DNA of 64,000 bases from CAIWHR01 sp963726765 (GCA_963726765.1 CAVSDH010000011.1:310001-374000); one strand, 5' to 3'; shown: positions 1 to 11,815, numbered from the stretch's first letter. Program-made: numbers and translations. The notes: generated from the letters alone by a model not told the origin.

Positions 1-513
1 GGGGAAACGGTCGGCGCGACGCTCGGCAACGACGTCAACCTGCGCGACTTCGAGGGCCGCAGCGCGCTGCTCCTCGGCAAGGCGAAGGACAACAACGCGT
101 CATGTGCGATCGGCCCGTTCGTGCGCCTTTTCGACGACGATTTCGGGATCGGCGACGTGCGCCAGTGCGAACTCGCGATGCGCGTCGACGGGCCCGACGG
201 ATTCGTGCTCGACGGCCACAGCTCGCTGTCGATGATCAGCCGCGATCCGCTCGATCTCGTGGCGCAGGCGATCGGCCCGAACCATCAGTATCCGGACGGA
301 TTCGTGCTGTTCCTCGGCACGATGTTCGCGCCGACCAGGGATCGGCATGCGCCCGGCCAGGGTTTCACGCACACCGTGGGCGACATCGTCACCGTGGCAA
401 CGCCGACCCTCGGCGCGCTGGTGAACCGCGTCGAACATTCCGACCGTATTGCGCCGTGGACCTTCGGTGCGGCGGCGCTGATGCGAAACCTCGCGCGGCG
501 CGGGCTGATCTGA
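1..513 (+). CDS. Fumarylacetoacetate hydrolase family protein, C-terminal part
   Basis: The frame is open from base 1 and ends with TGA at 511-513, giving the last 170 residues of a protein whose start lies outside the window. The FAH fold is recognisable from GNDVNLRD near the left end, then KAKDNNASCAIGP, and a C-terminal half with LFLGTMFAPTRDR followed by a GDIV turn. FAH-family enzymes hydrolyse or dehydrate 2-keto acids with a divalent metal. In sugar-acid pathways relatives act on 2-keto-3-deoxy acids, which would suit the loci further right, but that link is inference. The next gene is convergent on the minus strand, so this is the end of its transcription unit inside the window. Confidence 0.8.
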   Translation, partial: GETVGATLGNDVNLRDFEGRSALLLGKAKDNNASCAIGPFVRLFDDDFGIGDVRQCELAMRVDGPDGFVLDGHSSLSMISRDPLDLVAQAIGPNHQYPDGFVLFLGTMFAPTRDRHAPGQGFTHTVGDIVTVATPTLGALVNRVEHSDRIAPWTFGAAALMRNLARRGLI

Positions 514-791
514 CGCGAGGCGGCTTCGGCGGCTGCGCGGCGGCGAACAGCGCGCTCATGTCGCCCGCTCGGAAAAGCAATGCTACGCAGCGAGATCGAT
601 TGCCGCCGCGCTCGCCCGGAGCCGACACCGATCGGGTGATTGGCCCAATACGGGCGGTCGGGGCCGGGCGCCTGCCGGGCGAGGGGGTGCTTGCCACGTC
701 GGTGATATTCGAGGACCGTGGAACCGGGCAATGGCAGTCGGCCGATAACGCCGCCCGGTTCATTCAGGTTTCCGTGAAGCGGGCGTTCTGG

Positions 792-1085
792 CTATGTCAA
801 TTCATTTATTGCGCTCTTGATAGCCACGCCCACCAATTGCTGGACATCTTCGGAATCTCCCATCACGGTATCCCAATGCAGACGCACGTAAGCGGACCTG
901 TGCTTGCTCTTCAAGACCAGCGTCTGTACGCCGCGTTGTTGCCCGAAAGCGAAGTCGGTGGCGTAGCCAAGAAGGTCGTGCACGCCGGCCTGCCACATTC
1001 CCATTTGGACCGCATCGATGACCGCAGCCATGCGTCGGTGAAATTCCCGAGGTACGTCGACCGTTAGCGGTTCTTTTTCGACCAT
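792..1085 (-). CDS. Small hypothetical protein
   Basis: A 97-residue frame from ATG (1083-1085) to TAG. I do not recognise a family. The product looks like a soluble, compact protein with an amphipathic stretch FHRRMAAVIDAVQMGMWQ, a central part with FGQQRGVQTLVLKSKHRS, and the C-terminal segment SEDVQQLVGVAIKSAINEL. No convincing Shine-Dalgarno lies upstream and the same frame stays open far upstream, so the start is uncertain. It lies 0.4 kb downstream of the glucan synthase end on the same strand and could be the last gene of that unit or independent. Confidence 0.45.
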   Translation of the reverse strand: MVEKEPLTVDVPREFHRRMAAVIDAVQMGMWQAGVHDLLGYATDFAFGQQRGVQTLVLKSKHRSAYVRLHWDTVMGDSEDVQQLVGVAIKSAINELT

Positions 1086-1464
1086 GGGAAAGGTATCGCG
1101 GTCTGGCGCAACCGCACATTGCTTCAAGTGATCCGCCAACCGCCAGCCTGGCTGGCTGAACTTCAAGCCCTGCCGGCCGGATGCCGATGGCGAGTCAATT
1201 CGACAAAGCACGAGCGAAGTGCTGCGCAATTTGCCATTGGACCTGACGGCAGCATGGATGCCTTCGTCTTCGCCGTCCGTACGGTAGCGAACATTACGGT
1301 TGGCCGGCGAGCCGACACGACCGGTGAGCGACAGCACGCACTGCGGATTGGCTTGGCGCGTTGCCCCAGTGCCCGGGACCAACTGTTCCAAGGGGCGGCC
1401 ATTGGCAAAGAGCCGCGGATAGGGACCGCACTCAGGAAATCGGCAGTAAGTCCTGATGTATTGC
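1086..1464 (-). other. Unassigned interval between glucan synthase end and small ORF
   Basis: About 380 bases. Two minus-strand frames remain open here, but neither gives a protein I recognise, and the glucan-synthase homology ends near 1485. I see no clear terminator hairpin or promoter. It may be 3' untranslated DNA or a decayed gene. Confidence 0.3.
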
Positions 1465-4400
1465 TCATTTGGGGAACTTGACGTCCGGAGTGAATGCGCA
1501 CCTCGACGTCGTGTTCCTTGGCGATCATCGGCGAGAACGACAAAGTTGCCCGGTTGCGGGGTCCCATCGACGATTACGCTTACCGTGGACATTGCCGCGT
1601 CGCGTTCCATCTCCATTCGTCGTACCACGATGCGATAGTAGGTTTCGCGATACCGATAGCGCAGCGCCAACTCGTTCCACTCCGGAGGCAGGCACGGCGC
1701 GAAACGAAGCCGATCCGCTTCCAGATTGAGCCCCAGCAGGGACTCCACGACAAGGCGGTACATCCAGCCAGCCGAGCCTGTGTACCAGGTCCAACCGCCA
1801 CGGCCCATGTGCGGCGCGAGGGCATAGACGTCGGCGGCGACGACGTAGGGTTCCACCTTGTACGCCGCAGCGCCCTCCGGGGTCCGCGCGTGATTGATCG
1901 GGTTGATCATCGCCGTCAATTCCCAGGCGCGTTCCGCCTCGCCCAGCGCCGCGAACGCCATCGCGGCCCAGATCGCGCCGTGGGTGTACTGACCGCCGTT
2001 TTCGCGCACGCCCGGCACGTATCCACGGATGTATCCGGGCTCGAGCTCCGACGTGTCGAACGGTGGATCGAGAAGCTGGATCAATGCGTGCTCGCGGCGA
2101 ACCAGGCGCGAGTTCACCGCGTTCATTGCCGTGCGCGAGCGCGCGCCATTGCCCGGGCCGGACAGCACCGCCCAGCTCTGCGCAACCGAATCGATCTGAC
2201 ATTCGGCATTGTCACGGGAACCGAGCGCCGAGCCATCGTCGAAGTATGCCCGCCGATACCACGCGCCATCCCAGGCGTTCTCCTCGATGCGTTGTCGCAA
2301 TTGCGTCGCCTCGGTTTCGCAACGGTCCGCGAACGACGGATCGTCGCGCATGCGCGCCACTTTGGCGAATTCTCCCAGCACGTGGCAAAGGAAGAATCCG
2401 AGCCATACGCTTTCTCCCTTGCCGTGCCGGCCGACGAGGTTCATGCCGTCGTTCCAGTCGCCCGACCCGATCAGCGGCAAGCCATGCGTTCCGAATCTGA
2501 GATCCATGCAGAATCGCTCTTACGCAGTGCTCATAGACGTCCGCCCGCTCGTCCGACTGGCCCGGGAGGTCGTAGTACGAGTCGTCATCCGGCGTGGACC
2601 GGGCGACCCTCCAGAAAGGGGGCGATTTCGCCCAGAACCGACGTATCGCCGGTGGCTAGAACGTAGCGGCATGTCGCCAGCGGCAGCCAAAGGTAGTCGT
2701 CCGAACAGTGCGTGCGCACGCCGCGCCCGGACACCGGATGCCACCAGTGCTGGACGTCGCCTTCGGAGAATTGACGGCTCGCACAGAGCACGACATGCGC
2801 GCGCACGAGTCGCGGCTCGGCGTGCACCAGGGCCATCACGTCCTGCAGCTGGTCGCGGAAACCGTAGGCGCCGCCCGACTGGTAGTAGCCGCTGCGCGCC
2901 CACAGTCGGCAGGCGATCGTTTGATAGACGAGCCAGCCGTTGATCGAGCACGTTGAGCGCGGCATCCGGCGTTTCGACCTGCACGGCGGAAAGCGTGTGC
3001 CGCCAGTGGAGGACCACGGCATCGAGCGTGTCTCGGGCGATCGCGGATCCGCGGAAGCGCTGCACCAGGCGGCCGGTCGCATCTGCGCTGCCTGCTGCGC
3101 CGAGCCGGAAGACGACCTCGCGCTGCTGCTCCTCCCCGAGATCGAAGGTGATCTGGATTGCGCCGCACGGATCCAGCCCGGCGCCGGTCTTGCCGGACAG
3201 TCGCGACCGGTGCATCGCGGCAGGATCGCGTAGCGTGCCATTGCGACCGATGAACTCGCTGCGGGAGCCGCTGACGGTCCGAGTGGATTCGTCGACGTCG
3301 AAAAATCCGACCCAGTCCGCGAATTCGGCGTTGTACGTATTGCGAGCGTACATCGCACCGTTTACCCGCATCGATCTCGGTCGTGACGTGCATTGCGGAA
3401 TTGGCCCGATCGGGACCCAACACCCACTCGACGTAGCCGGTGGCGGACAGCCTTCGCGCACGGCCCGAACGGTTGCTCACGGTCAACGACAGGAATTTGA
3501 CCGCCGCATCGAGCGCGACAAAGATGGTTAGCTCGGAGTGGATGCCGTCTTCAGTGTGTTCGAAGACGCTGTACCCGAACCCGTGCCGCGTGACGTAAGG
3601 CGCGACGCCGCCGCAGGGGGAGGGCGTCGGCGACCAGAAGTGGCCGGTCTCTTCGTCGCGCAGGTATAGGGCCTCACCGCTGGGCGCGCTGACGGGGTCG
3701 TTGTGCCACGGGGTGAGGCGAAACAGGTGGGCGTTCTCGCTCCACGTGTAGCCGAGCCCGCTTTCCGACACGACCGTACCGAAGGATGGGTTCGCGATCA
3801 CGTTCACCCACGGAGCCGGCGTTGCACCCCCCGCTCCGGGCGCGATCACGTATTCGCGCCCGTCGGCCGAGAATCCCCCGGTCCCGTTATGGAGGAGCAT
3901 GCCGTTCACTCGGCGAGTCGACGTTGTAGACGCCTGAGGGCGATACGGGCGGGTCGTTGCCAGTTGCGGAATTCGCGCCGCGGCAGACGCGCGACGGTTG
4001 ATCTGGTCGGCCAGGGTTCCGTGGCTGTCCGTGATGATCGCGCGGGCGACCGATTGGAACAGAACCCGATCCTCGGCGGATATCTGCTCCGCATGCCGTA
4101 CGAAGATGCCTCCGGGCCGATCGACGAATCGGGCTTCGACACCGGCAGCGATCAGCCCCAGGATCTGTTCCTGGAGCCGCTGCCGATAGACGTCGTGATC
4201 TTCGTTCCAGATCACGAGATCCACGACCAGCCCCTTGAGGCGCCAGTAGGCGTGCGCCTGCACGAGCTGGCGCACCAGTTCGATATTGGCGGCGTCGGCA
4301 ATCTGGACCAACACGATTGGCAGGTCGCCGGAGATCGAGTAACCCCACAGGCCGGACTGTCCGCGACGGTTCCTGACCAAAATGCTCGCGGCCGCGCGCA

Positions 4401-7400
4401 GCGAAGCGTTGGCATAGATCACCGAGCTGGCGAGGCGGCCGTAGAGTTGCGAATCGGCCTCGGTGGCATTGAGCTGCCGGAGCACTACCTGGCAATGCGT
4501 CCACGTCAACTCGAACACGCGATCGGCGAGACGGCGATCCTGGTATTTGTCGACGAGGCGGAGGACGGCATCGCGCGTCTCGCCGGCGCCCGTAACCATG
4601 TCGATCGTCGCCGTAGCGCCGCTCTCGATAGTGATGCGCTGGCGGATCGCTGCTATCGGATCCAGAACGGAGCCTGCGGTGTCCGACAGCGCCCCCGGCC
4701 GGCTCATCGCGCGGGGCGCAACGACCGAACCGTTGCGACCGATGAAACGCATCCGGTCCGTCTCGAACGAGATCTCCGGGGCATCCACACCTGCACCCTG
4801 CGCGGTCATCAGGTGAAACATCCACGGCACCTGCTCTTCGAGGGAGCGTGCGCGGCGTGTGCAAAGAATTGCGCGCCGTTCAGCGATGATCTCGGTTTGC
4901 ACGAACAGATTGCTGAACGCCGGATGCAATGCGTCGGCCGCCGGGGGCGCGAGAACCACCTCCGCGTAGCTCGTCACGTCGATCGTCCTGGGATTCCGGG
5001 ACCGGTTGGTGATGTGGACCCGGCGGATCTCGATGTCATCTTCGGGCGAAACCACAATCTCGGTATGCGTCTCGAAATCGAAATCCCTGCGCCGGAACTC
5101 CGCTCTCCCCTCCGAAAAGATCGCTTCGTAATGTTCGGCCTGCTTGAGCGTGGGCTGAAACGCCGTTGACCAGAATTCCCCGTTCGCCTCGTCGCGCAGG
5201 TAGCAGAAGGTGCCCCAGTTGTCGCATGTGCTGTCTTCGCGCCAGCGGGTTACTGCCAGATCCTTCCAGCGGCTGCTCCCGCCCCCGGCATTCGTCACCA
5301 TCACGTGGTAACGGCCGTTCGACAGCAACTGCACTTCCGGAACCGCGGTGTCTGGGGTGGCGAGCACGCGGACAGGCAGCTCCTGACCGCCGCCTCTGGT
5401 CGCACGCAGATCGGCAAGATCGACTGCCTTCGGATGAAACAGCGTGGCTCTCGGGATGCGCTCCTGAAGCAGAAGCAGGGTCGCCTGGAAAAGCGGGTCT
5501 GATTCGAATCGCCTCTGCATCGGTCGCGCCAGGAGCACATAGGCGAAGGAGAGCAGGCTCATCGCCTGGTGGTGGGCCATGAATGACCGGACCACGGCGC
5601 TCGACTCCCCGCGACGTTGCCGCGAGGGCGTGTAGTCGATGGCTTCGTACATGCCCAGCCTGCCGGCCAATCCAAGGGTCGCAAGTCGTTGCAGGTTGAG
5701 GCACGCCGCCTCGGGCGCGACCATCAGGGCAAGCGCCGACGCGTACGGTGCCACGACCAGATCCTGGCCGAGGCCACGTTTCAGGCCCAGGCCAGGGACT
5801 CCAAAGGCGCGGTACTGATAATTGAGCTGGACATCGACGGTGTTGTAGCCGCACTCCGACATGCCCCACGGCACGCCGCGTTGCCGTCCATAATCGATAT
5901 GTCGTTCCACTGCGGCCTGGTACGTCTGGTCGAGCAAGGTATTCTCGTAGGTCGGCATCACCAGCAGTGGCATCAGGTACTCGAACATCGAGCCGCTCCA
6001 TGCCAGCAGGACCGGCTCTCCGCCCGCGGACGTGAGCAAACGCCCCAGGGCGAACCAGCTTTCCTGCGGCAGCTCGCCCTGCGCGATGGCGACGAAATTG
6101 CACATCCGCGCTTCCGATGCCAGCAAGTCGTAGTAAGCTTTCGTCGCAGCGGTGCTCCTCGACGTTGTATCCGATCACCAACTGGCGGCGCACCTTGTTG
6201 TACAAGAAGCCATAATCCATTGCGGCAAGCGCGTTCGCCTGCAACGCAAGTTGGTCGAGGGCGACCATTCTGGCCGCTGCGCGCTCCCCACCTTGCGCGA
6301 CAAGTCGCTGCAGTGTGTCGAGCACGCCTCGCTCTTCGATTGACGAGCTGTCGTCGCGTGCGCGCTCGATCAGCGGCGACCATGCCGCGTCGAGCATCGC
6401 AAGCTCGCGAAGCGTTGGGAGGCTGCTGCCGCCCGGGACCTCGGGACCGGTCCTGGGCAGCGGGCGCAGCTCCAGCCAGGGCGCGAGGAAGATCAGGTCG
6501 TTGCGCAATTCTGCACACTGGCGCTCGAGTGCGCTGCGCCCAGAAGCTGGCCTGGGTCTCGGAAGGGTCATCGCTGGTGAAATGTGTGGCGACATTGGCT
6601 GCACTCGTGGCCAGGAGCGCGACCTGGGCCCAGGCGTCGACCAATGTCGCGGGTCGAGCCGCGGCCGCCGCCGCGAGCGCTGTTTCGAATTGCGCGAGGC
6701 TCTCGGGCGCGCCTTGGCCGACCTCGTCGACCAGAATCGACAACGTGTCGGCAACGCCCTCGATCCAGCGACGGTTGAGGATGGGTGCATCGCAGAGCGC
6801 CGTGAGCCCGGGTCGCAAGGTCAGCAGGTGACCTGCAAGGTTGCCGCTGTCCACCGTCGACACGTAGAGAGGAAGGAGAGGGAGGCGCGTCCGGGTGTCG
6901 TACCAGTTGTAGAAGTGTCCCCGATGCCGCTCCAGCGACTCCATGCTGCGCAGCGCATTCGTCGTACGCATGACCAGCAGCCCGGTCGACAGGTAGCCGA
7001 AGTCGTGTGCTGCCAGATTGGCAAGCAGCGCCAGTCCCATATTGGTCGGTGAGGTGCGATGCGCGACCTTGACCGCGGATTCCTCCTGCACGTTGTCGGG
7101 TGGCAGAAAGTGGTCGTCCGGCCCGACGTAGGTCTCGAAATAGGCCCACGTTTTTCGCGCGACCTTGCGTAGAAAGTGTGTTTGATCGACCGTCAGCTCG
7201 GCTCTTCGTCGGGCGAGCGGACGACTGATCCACCAGGCAATCGCGGGCGATGCGCCCCACAGCAACAGGATCGGTCCGGCGACCGTCAACACCACGGGGT
7301 TCGTGAACGAAAGCCCGATCCACCCGACGGCGGCAATGGCGGGGGCGATCGCCATCGAGCGATAGGAAACGAGCAGGTCCGTCCGGTCGCAATGTTCCAA

Positions 7401-10316
7401 CGCGCGAGCCACCTCGCTCGACGCACTCCATTCGAGCAAGCGCCGCTTGGTGATCAGCATCCGTCCCACCGTGCGCACCACCGCATCGAGGCAGAAGAAA
7501 GCTTCGTACGGTAGAAAAGCGAGTGCGAGCAGCGCCTGCACGACGTGTCGCAGCGTGGCGCGTTGGGCGGCCGCCAGATGTTGTCCGAGCGTCACCTCGG
7601 TCGGCTTGCCGGCGAGGTCGGAGAGCGAAGCGACAACGGATGGCACCAGCAGGACGCCGAGCACCACCGCGGTCCAGAGCCACGCGGCCGGCAACAGGCT
7701 CCATCCCAGGAGAAGCAGGCAGGTCAGGGCGGCGGGGACCAGGCTGCGCCGCAGGTTGTCGAAGAGCTTCCATTGCGACAGCATCGAAAGCGGGTTGGGC
7801 TCGCGACGCGCATCGGGCCCTCGCACATACCTTCGCAACCAGCCCACAAGCTGCCAGTCGCCACGGATCCATCGACGCCGGCGCGCGACGTCGGCGCTGT
7901 ACCGCGCGGGAAACTCTTCGTAGAGTTCGACATCGCTGAGGAGTCCGGCGCGGGCGTAGCACCCTTCCAGAAGATCGTGGCTCAGGACGCGGTTTGCCGG
8001 AAAGCGCCCCCTGAGCGCGCGCTCGAAGGCGTCGACGTCATAGATGCCTTTGCCGATGAACGAGCCCTCGTCAAAGACGTCGTGATAGACGTCCGAAACC
8101 GTGCGTGTGTACTGATCGATCCCTGGTTCCCCTCCGTACAGCCGCGCATAGCGCGATCGGTGGGTGCCAGGCAGACTCACGGACACGCGCGGCTGCAGGA
8201 TGGCGTGCCCCGACGTGACCACTTCCCTGCTCGTTTCGTTGCCAAAATCATCGAAGCGAGCCGCATTCAACGGATGTGCCATGGCGCCCACAAACTGGCG
8301 GGCCGCATCGCGCGGCAGTTGCGTATCCGTGTCCAGCGTGATGACGTACTTCACCTGGGAGAGGATGGCTGTTGCGCCGACCACGAGAGAAAAGTCGCCC
8401 GGAGGGTCCCCGCGCAGGAGAGAGTTCAGGTCGCCAAGCTTGCCGCGCTTGCGTTCGTGACCCATCCAGATCCGCGCTTCAGCGTTCCAGGTCCGCGGGC
8501 GGTGAAACAGATAGAACACGCTGGCAGTCGCGGCCCGGCCGGCGTCGGCCCCGTCGGCGTTTCCGCCTTCCGTATCCGGCGATTGATCGCCATGGGCGTA
8601 TTTTCGATTCAACTCGTCTATCCGCGCCCCGACCAATGCGAGCAGCGGCTCGTCCGCGGGGAGCGATTCCTCCGGCGCATCCGGGAAATCGGTCAGCAAG
8701 CCGAAGTGCAGATGTGCGTCGCGATTGCCAAGGAACCGGACTTCGAGCGCCTCGACCAGATCCTCGACGCTGCGCGCACTGGTGAGCATGGTTGGAACGA
8801 TCACGAGCGTCCGTGCCTCCGCGGCGATGCCCGCGGAGAAGTCCATGCGCGGCAATGGCTGTGGCGTCACGACCAGCGTGGCCAGCCAGTTCACCACCGT
8901 CACCGCCAGCTGACTGGTTGCCAACAGACAAAGCACTACGACTGGGGCCAGGGCCTGTGTGCTCGCTCCGGCGGAATGCGCGAAGACGACGAGGCCCGCA
9001 GTGGCAACGCCCGTGATTGCCGCGATCCCTCCGAGGTAGAAGGGCAGCGGAAACCGGTTTCCGATTCCTCGCGCTACCTTGCCGAGGGACCCCTTGATCC
9101 CGGCGGCGCGTTCGAGATCCGGCAGCCCTTTGCCAATCAGATAGAAGCCGACATGCGCCGCCTGATCAGTGCTTCCCTTGCCGTCAGCGCTCGTGCGAGC
9201 CAGCTGAATCGCCTGCGCGGCCACCTCCGCTTCGGTGCGCCGCCCTTCCTTGGCAATGCGCTCGGTGGCGTGACGATAGCGATCGCGGGTCGCAAATTCC
9301 ATCGTGGCATAAACGCCCCGCGGATCCTGGCGCAGGATACTCTCCACCGCACTGTTGGTCTCGACGAACTCACGCCAGTCGATCGCGCTCAGGAAGCGAA
9401 GACTGCCGATGCTGTTGCTGATTGAAACCTGGTCGGACGCCTGTTGCTGGTTCGCCAACTGGACGAGCTGTTCGATTGTCAGATGCGATTCCGCGAGCCT
9501 CTGCTCGATCCAGGTCAGCGCAAGCGCCAGGGCCGCGCTCTGACCTTGCAAACGGCGCGCAAGCTCCGCCACGAAGGCGCTTTCCATAGGCGGCGTCGAG
9601 CGCGCCATGTCGGCGATGACCAGGATGAGACTTTTTGGATCCCGCTCCGCGGTCTCCATCATCCTGTCGGCCCACGCATTGGCCAAATCGCGCTCGGCCC
9701 GGCCGGTGCCAATCCGCACGGCAACGCGGCGAAGATTTTCGATCAAGGCGAGCCGCAGCATGATGGGGATGGCCCACAGTTCGCCGAGTTTCAGCTTCGT
9801 AACTGATTGATAGGCGGCCACGAAGCGGCTCAGGCTGTCCGCGTCGAACCGGCCGTCGCCGTGCGAGATGGTCTCCAGTGCGATGTCGTATACGCGCGGC
9901 AGGCCCGTCGACGGGCCGAGTGCCAAACGCGGAAGCTCCCGGCTGTAACCGCGTGGCAAATGTCTCTTGGCCGTGCCAATCTGCTCTTCGATGAGATGGA
10001 AGTTGTCGAGCAACCACTCGCCGGCCGGAGTGACCCGGTCGTTCGCCGATACGGCGGCCGTCAGCCGTTTGCAGACCCCGCTCAACACGCTTTCGTTCGC
10101 GGCCAACCGCGGGAGAAGCGGGTCCCGCGCGCGGCGCGGCGTCAGCCGATGCGCAGCCGCAAGCGTCTTGCCATGCCGTTCCATTTGCTCGGCACTGAAC
10201 AACTCGGAACGAAGCGGCAACTCGTCGTCGATCGGTTTGCGCGACAACGTACCGGTGCGCAGGCGCGCCCTGAACTGAGTGAGATGCCCGAGAATCGATG
10301 TGCTGCTGGTCACCAA
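1465..10316 (-). CDS. ndvB: Cyclic beta-1,2-glucan synthase (NdvB/ChvB-like), frame-interrupted
   Basis: Inner-membrane enzyme making periplasmic cyclic beta-1,2-glucan from UDP-glucose. The start is TTG at 10316 or GTG at 10313. Seen in order: a long N-terminal region; membrane segments near residues 425-480; a GT84 core with DTDTQLP near 663 and RRWIRGDWQLV near 815; more membrane segments near 850-1030; then carbohydrate-binding and GH94 phosphorylase-like modules, with the catalytic motif SGDWNDGMN at about 2440-2475. The overall length of about 2,950 residues suits the family. The frame shifts +1 near 6540, 6137, 3370, 2935, 2585, 2515 and 1515 (perhaps 1485), and homology continues across each. 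Near 6540 a surplus G in a G run explains the shift. The exact C-terminus is uncertain. The truncated permease and stress genes lie directly upstream on the same strand. Confidence 0.88.
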
Positions 10317-10359
10317 TGGGATTGTCCGCTCTTTTGCTCCGATCGCCGCATTGACGCGT

Positions 10360-10869
10360 TCAGTTCACAGCGCGTGCGGCCGCCTGTGCAGTCGCCCCTT
10401 CCACCTCGGTGGCTGCGATTTGCATCGTCTGCATTTGCCCGCGCAGCGAATGTGCGCCGATGACAAGCGCGCCAATGGCACTTGCCATCACAATGACCGT
10501 GCCGACAACGCGGGGGACCCTGATCGCTTCAAGCCACGCGACTCGCGGACTCAGCGTGCAGGCCATGACGATGCCGAGCAGCAGGGGCACTACAAAGCCC
10601 AGCGCCCGCGATTGAGCGAAAACGGAGGCGAGGACCGCCAGAATCACGAGCCCCAGGCCACGCGCATCGACCGGTAGACGCGTTGCGGGCAGGGCAACGG
10701 GCGATGCGTAGGCGACAGCGTCGGGTAGCTCGAGGGAGCGCCCCGAATCCGCGGCGCCGAGGGTGGCGGGAACCGCGGCGAAATTCATGTCGCGAGATGC
10801 AGACAGCGACTTCGCGGGTGTGGAATTGCCGGGGGGCCGGCCGTCGGTCTCCGGTCTGCTCTCCGGCAA
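10360..10869 (-). pseudogene. AI-2E family transporter, N-terminal remnant
   Basis: A 169-residue frame starting at TTG 10869, just behind GGAAAGGAAC and 9 bases after the BON gene, so it looks translationally coupled. After a polar N-terminus comes LPVDARGLGLVILAVLASVF, then a second hydrophobic segment LLLGIVMACTLSPRVAWLE, then RVPRVVGTVIVMAS, the usual start of AI-2E/PerM-type permeases. Family members run to 350 or more residues with about eight membrane spans. Here three spans are followed directly by MQIAATEVEGATAQAA and a stop, which looks like an internal deletion plus loss of the C-terminus (judged from memory of relatives). Transport function is unlikely. The glucan synthase starts 43 bases downstream. 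Confidence 0.65.
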
Positions 10870-10878
10870 GTTCCTTTC

Positions 10879-11193
10879 CTACTTGAGCCGCATGTCGTTC
10901 TTGACCGACTTGACACCGCCAACGTTGCGCGCCACGAGCACCGCGGTGTTCTCGGCTGCAGGCGAGCTTACGAAGCCGCTCAGCTGCACGATGCCCTTGA
11001 ACGTTTCGACGTTGATCTCGGCCGATTTCAGCGTCGGTTCGTTGAGAATGGCAGCCTTGACCTTACCGGTAATGACAGTGTCGTCCACGTATTCGCCGGT
11101 GCCTTCCTGTTTTGCCGTCGAAGCGCAGCCGAGCGTCGACGCGAGGAGCAGTATGCCAGTGATAGTTGCCAACTTGCGGGTGATGTGGATCAT
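10879..11193 (-). CDS. BON-domain lipoprotein
   Basis: A 104-residue protein preceded by AAGGAAGAGAC at good distance from ATG (11191-11193). The first 24 residues form a lipoprotein signal ending in the lipobox LASTLGC. The rest is a single BON domain: DDTVITGKVKAAILNEPTLK, then VETFKGIVQLSGFV, then NVGGVKSVKNDMRLK. BON (OsmY-type) proteins sit in the periplasm or on the outer membrane and protect the envelope under osmotic and other stress. It heads the run BON, permease remnant, glucan synthase, which suggests an osmoadaptation theme. A Crp/Fnr-type regulator lies nearby. Confidence 0.85.
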   Translation of the reverse strand: MIHITRKLATITGILLLASTLGCASTAKQEGTGEYVDDTVITGKVKAAILNEPTLKSAEINVETFKGIVQLSGFVSSPAAENTAVLVARNVGGVKSVKNDMRLK

Positions 11194-11236
11194 GTCTCTT
11201 CCTTTAAGTGAAACACTCCGCCGTCGCTGCGCGGGA

Positions 11237-11300
11237 TTACAGACGCCCCATCAAGAACAGGACGATTGCGATTGCCAGTACGACACCGACGGTTGCGGAG
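11237..11300 (-). pseudogene. Possible remnant of a small DUF3309-like membrane protein
   Basis: The frame closing at TAA 11237-11239 reads GVVLAIAIVLFLMGRL, which matches the typical C-terminal hydrophobic tail (..VLLVLLLMGRI) of DUF3309-type mini membrane proteins found with BON and CsbD stress genes. No start codon precedes it before the CsbD stop at 11316. It is therefore either a 5'-truncated remnant or chance. The match is from memory and short. Confidence 0.3.
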
Positions 11301-11315
11301 CAGCGCGGTGCACGG

Positions 11316-11540
11316 CTACGCCGATGTCGTCGGCCGATAGTCCTTGTGAATCTCCTCAAAGGCCTTGACCTGCACCTCTGCCTGGTCCTTGGTAATGCCG
11401 TAGGCCTCCTGGAGTTTTCCCGCCAACTGCTCGCGTTTGCCGGCGATGGTGTCTAGGTTGTCGTCGGTGAGCTTGCCCCACTTTTCCTTCACTTGCCCTT
11501 TGAACTGTTTCCAATTGCCCTCGATCACGTCCCAATTCAT
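11316..11540 (-). CDS. CsbD-like stress response protein
   Basis: A 74-residue hydrophilic protein with the full CsbD signature: MNWDVIEGNWKQFKGQVKEK, then WGKLTDDNLDTIAGKREQL, then the tail LQEAYGITKDQAEVQV. I chose the ATG at 11538-11540 because GAGGACGAGG lies directly upstream and because family members begin at this residue; the frame is open further upstream but without homology. CsbD-like proteins are abundant, poorly understood general-stress proteins. Two copies of a palindrome lie 75-185 bases upstream, between this gene and the divergent Crp/Fnr regulator. Confidence 0.9.
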   Translation of the reverse strand: MNWDVIEGNWKQFKGQVKEKWGKLTDDNLDTIAGKREQLAGKLQEAYGITKDQAEVQVKAFEEIHKDYRPTTSA

Positions 11541-11613
11541 GGCCTCGTCCTCTCGCTGGTCAACCCATTGGCGATTGCTGAATGAAAAAGCATACGGACG
11601 GTCAACCCTGCGT

Positions 11614-11633
11614 TCTGTACGGTGGCGCACATA
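11614..11633. promoter_or_regulatory. Palindromic operator-like site, copy 1
   Basis: TCTGTACG-GTGG-CGCACATA. The right arm is perfect and the left arm matches the consensus TATGTGCG at 6 of 8 positions, with a 4-base spacer. It lies between the divergent csbD-like and crp/fnr-like genes. A Crp/Fnr-family dimer is the natural candidate binder; this is inference. Confidence 0.45.
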
Positions 11634-11705
11634 GGTCACTGCGCCGGACCGGCAGGCCTTCTTCAAGAGAGTGGCGTCAGTAGATGCCGGGCGAGCGCCG
11701 GCCGA

Positions 11706-11725
11706 TATGTGCGGTGGCGCGCAGA
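11706..11725. promoter_or_regulatory. Palindromic operator-like site, copy 2
   Basis: TATGTGCG-GTGG-CGCGCAGA. The left arm is perfect, the right arm matches at 6 of 8 positions, and the spacer GTGG is identical to copy 1. It lies about 90 bases before the start of the plus-strand Crp/Fnr gene and 92 bases from copy 1. Confidence 0.45.
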
Positions 11726-11815
11726 CGGATCGAGATCGTCGTCGTACTGTCCGCCATTCGCGGGGGTTGAGACCGCGTCGGCATCGCGGCACGGGGTTGT
11801 GCTGCTATACGTTCG

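Noticed and set aside
1163..1567. Continuation of a minus frame beyond the glucan synthase end
   Set aside because: Only its first residues (EHDVEVRIHSG) extend the synthase; the rest has no resemblance to any family member.
5617..6831. A 404-residue plus-strand open frame
   Set aside because: Antisense shadow of the GH94/glucan-binding part; arginine-rich composition without motifs.
7545..9425. A 626-residue plus-strand open frame inside the glucan synthase region
   Set aside because: It is antisense to the GT84 core, has no recognisable domain, and reflects high-GC codon bias of the real minus-strand gene.
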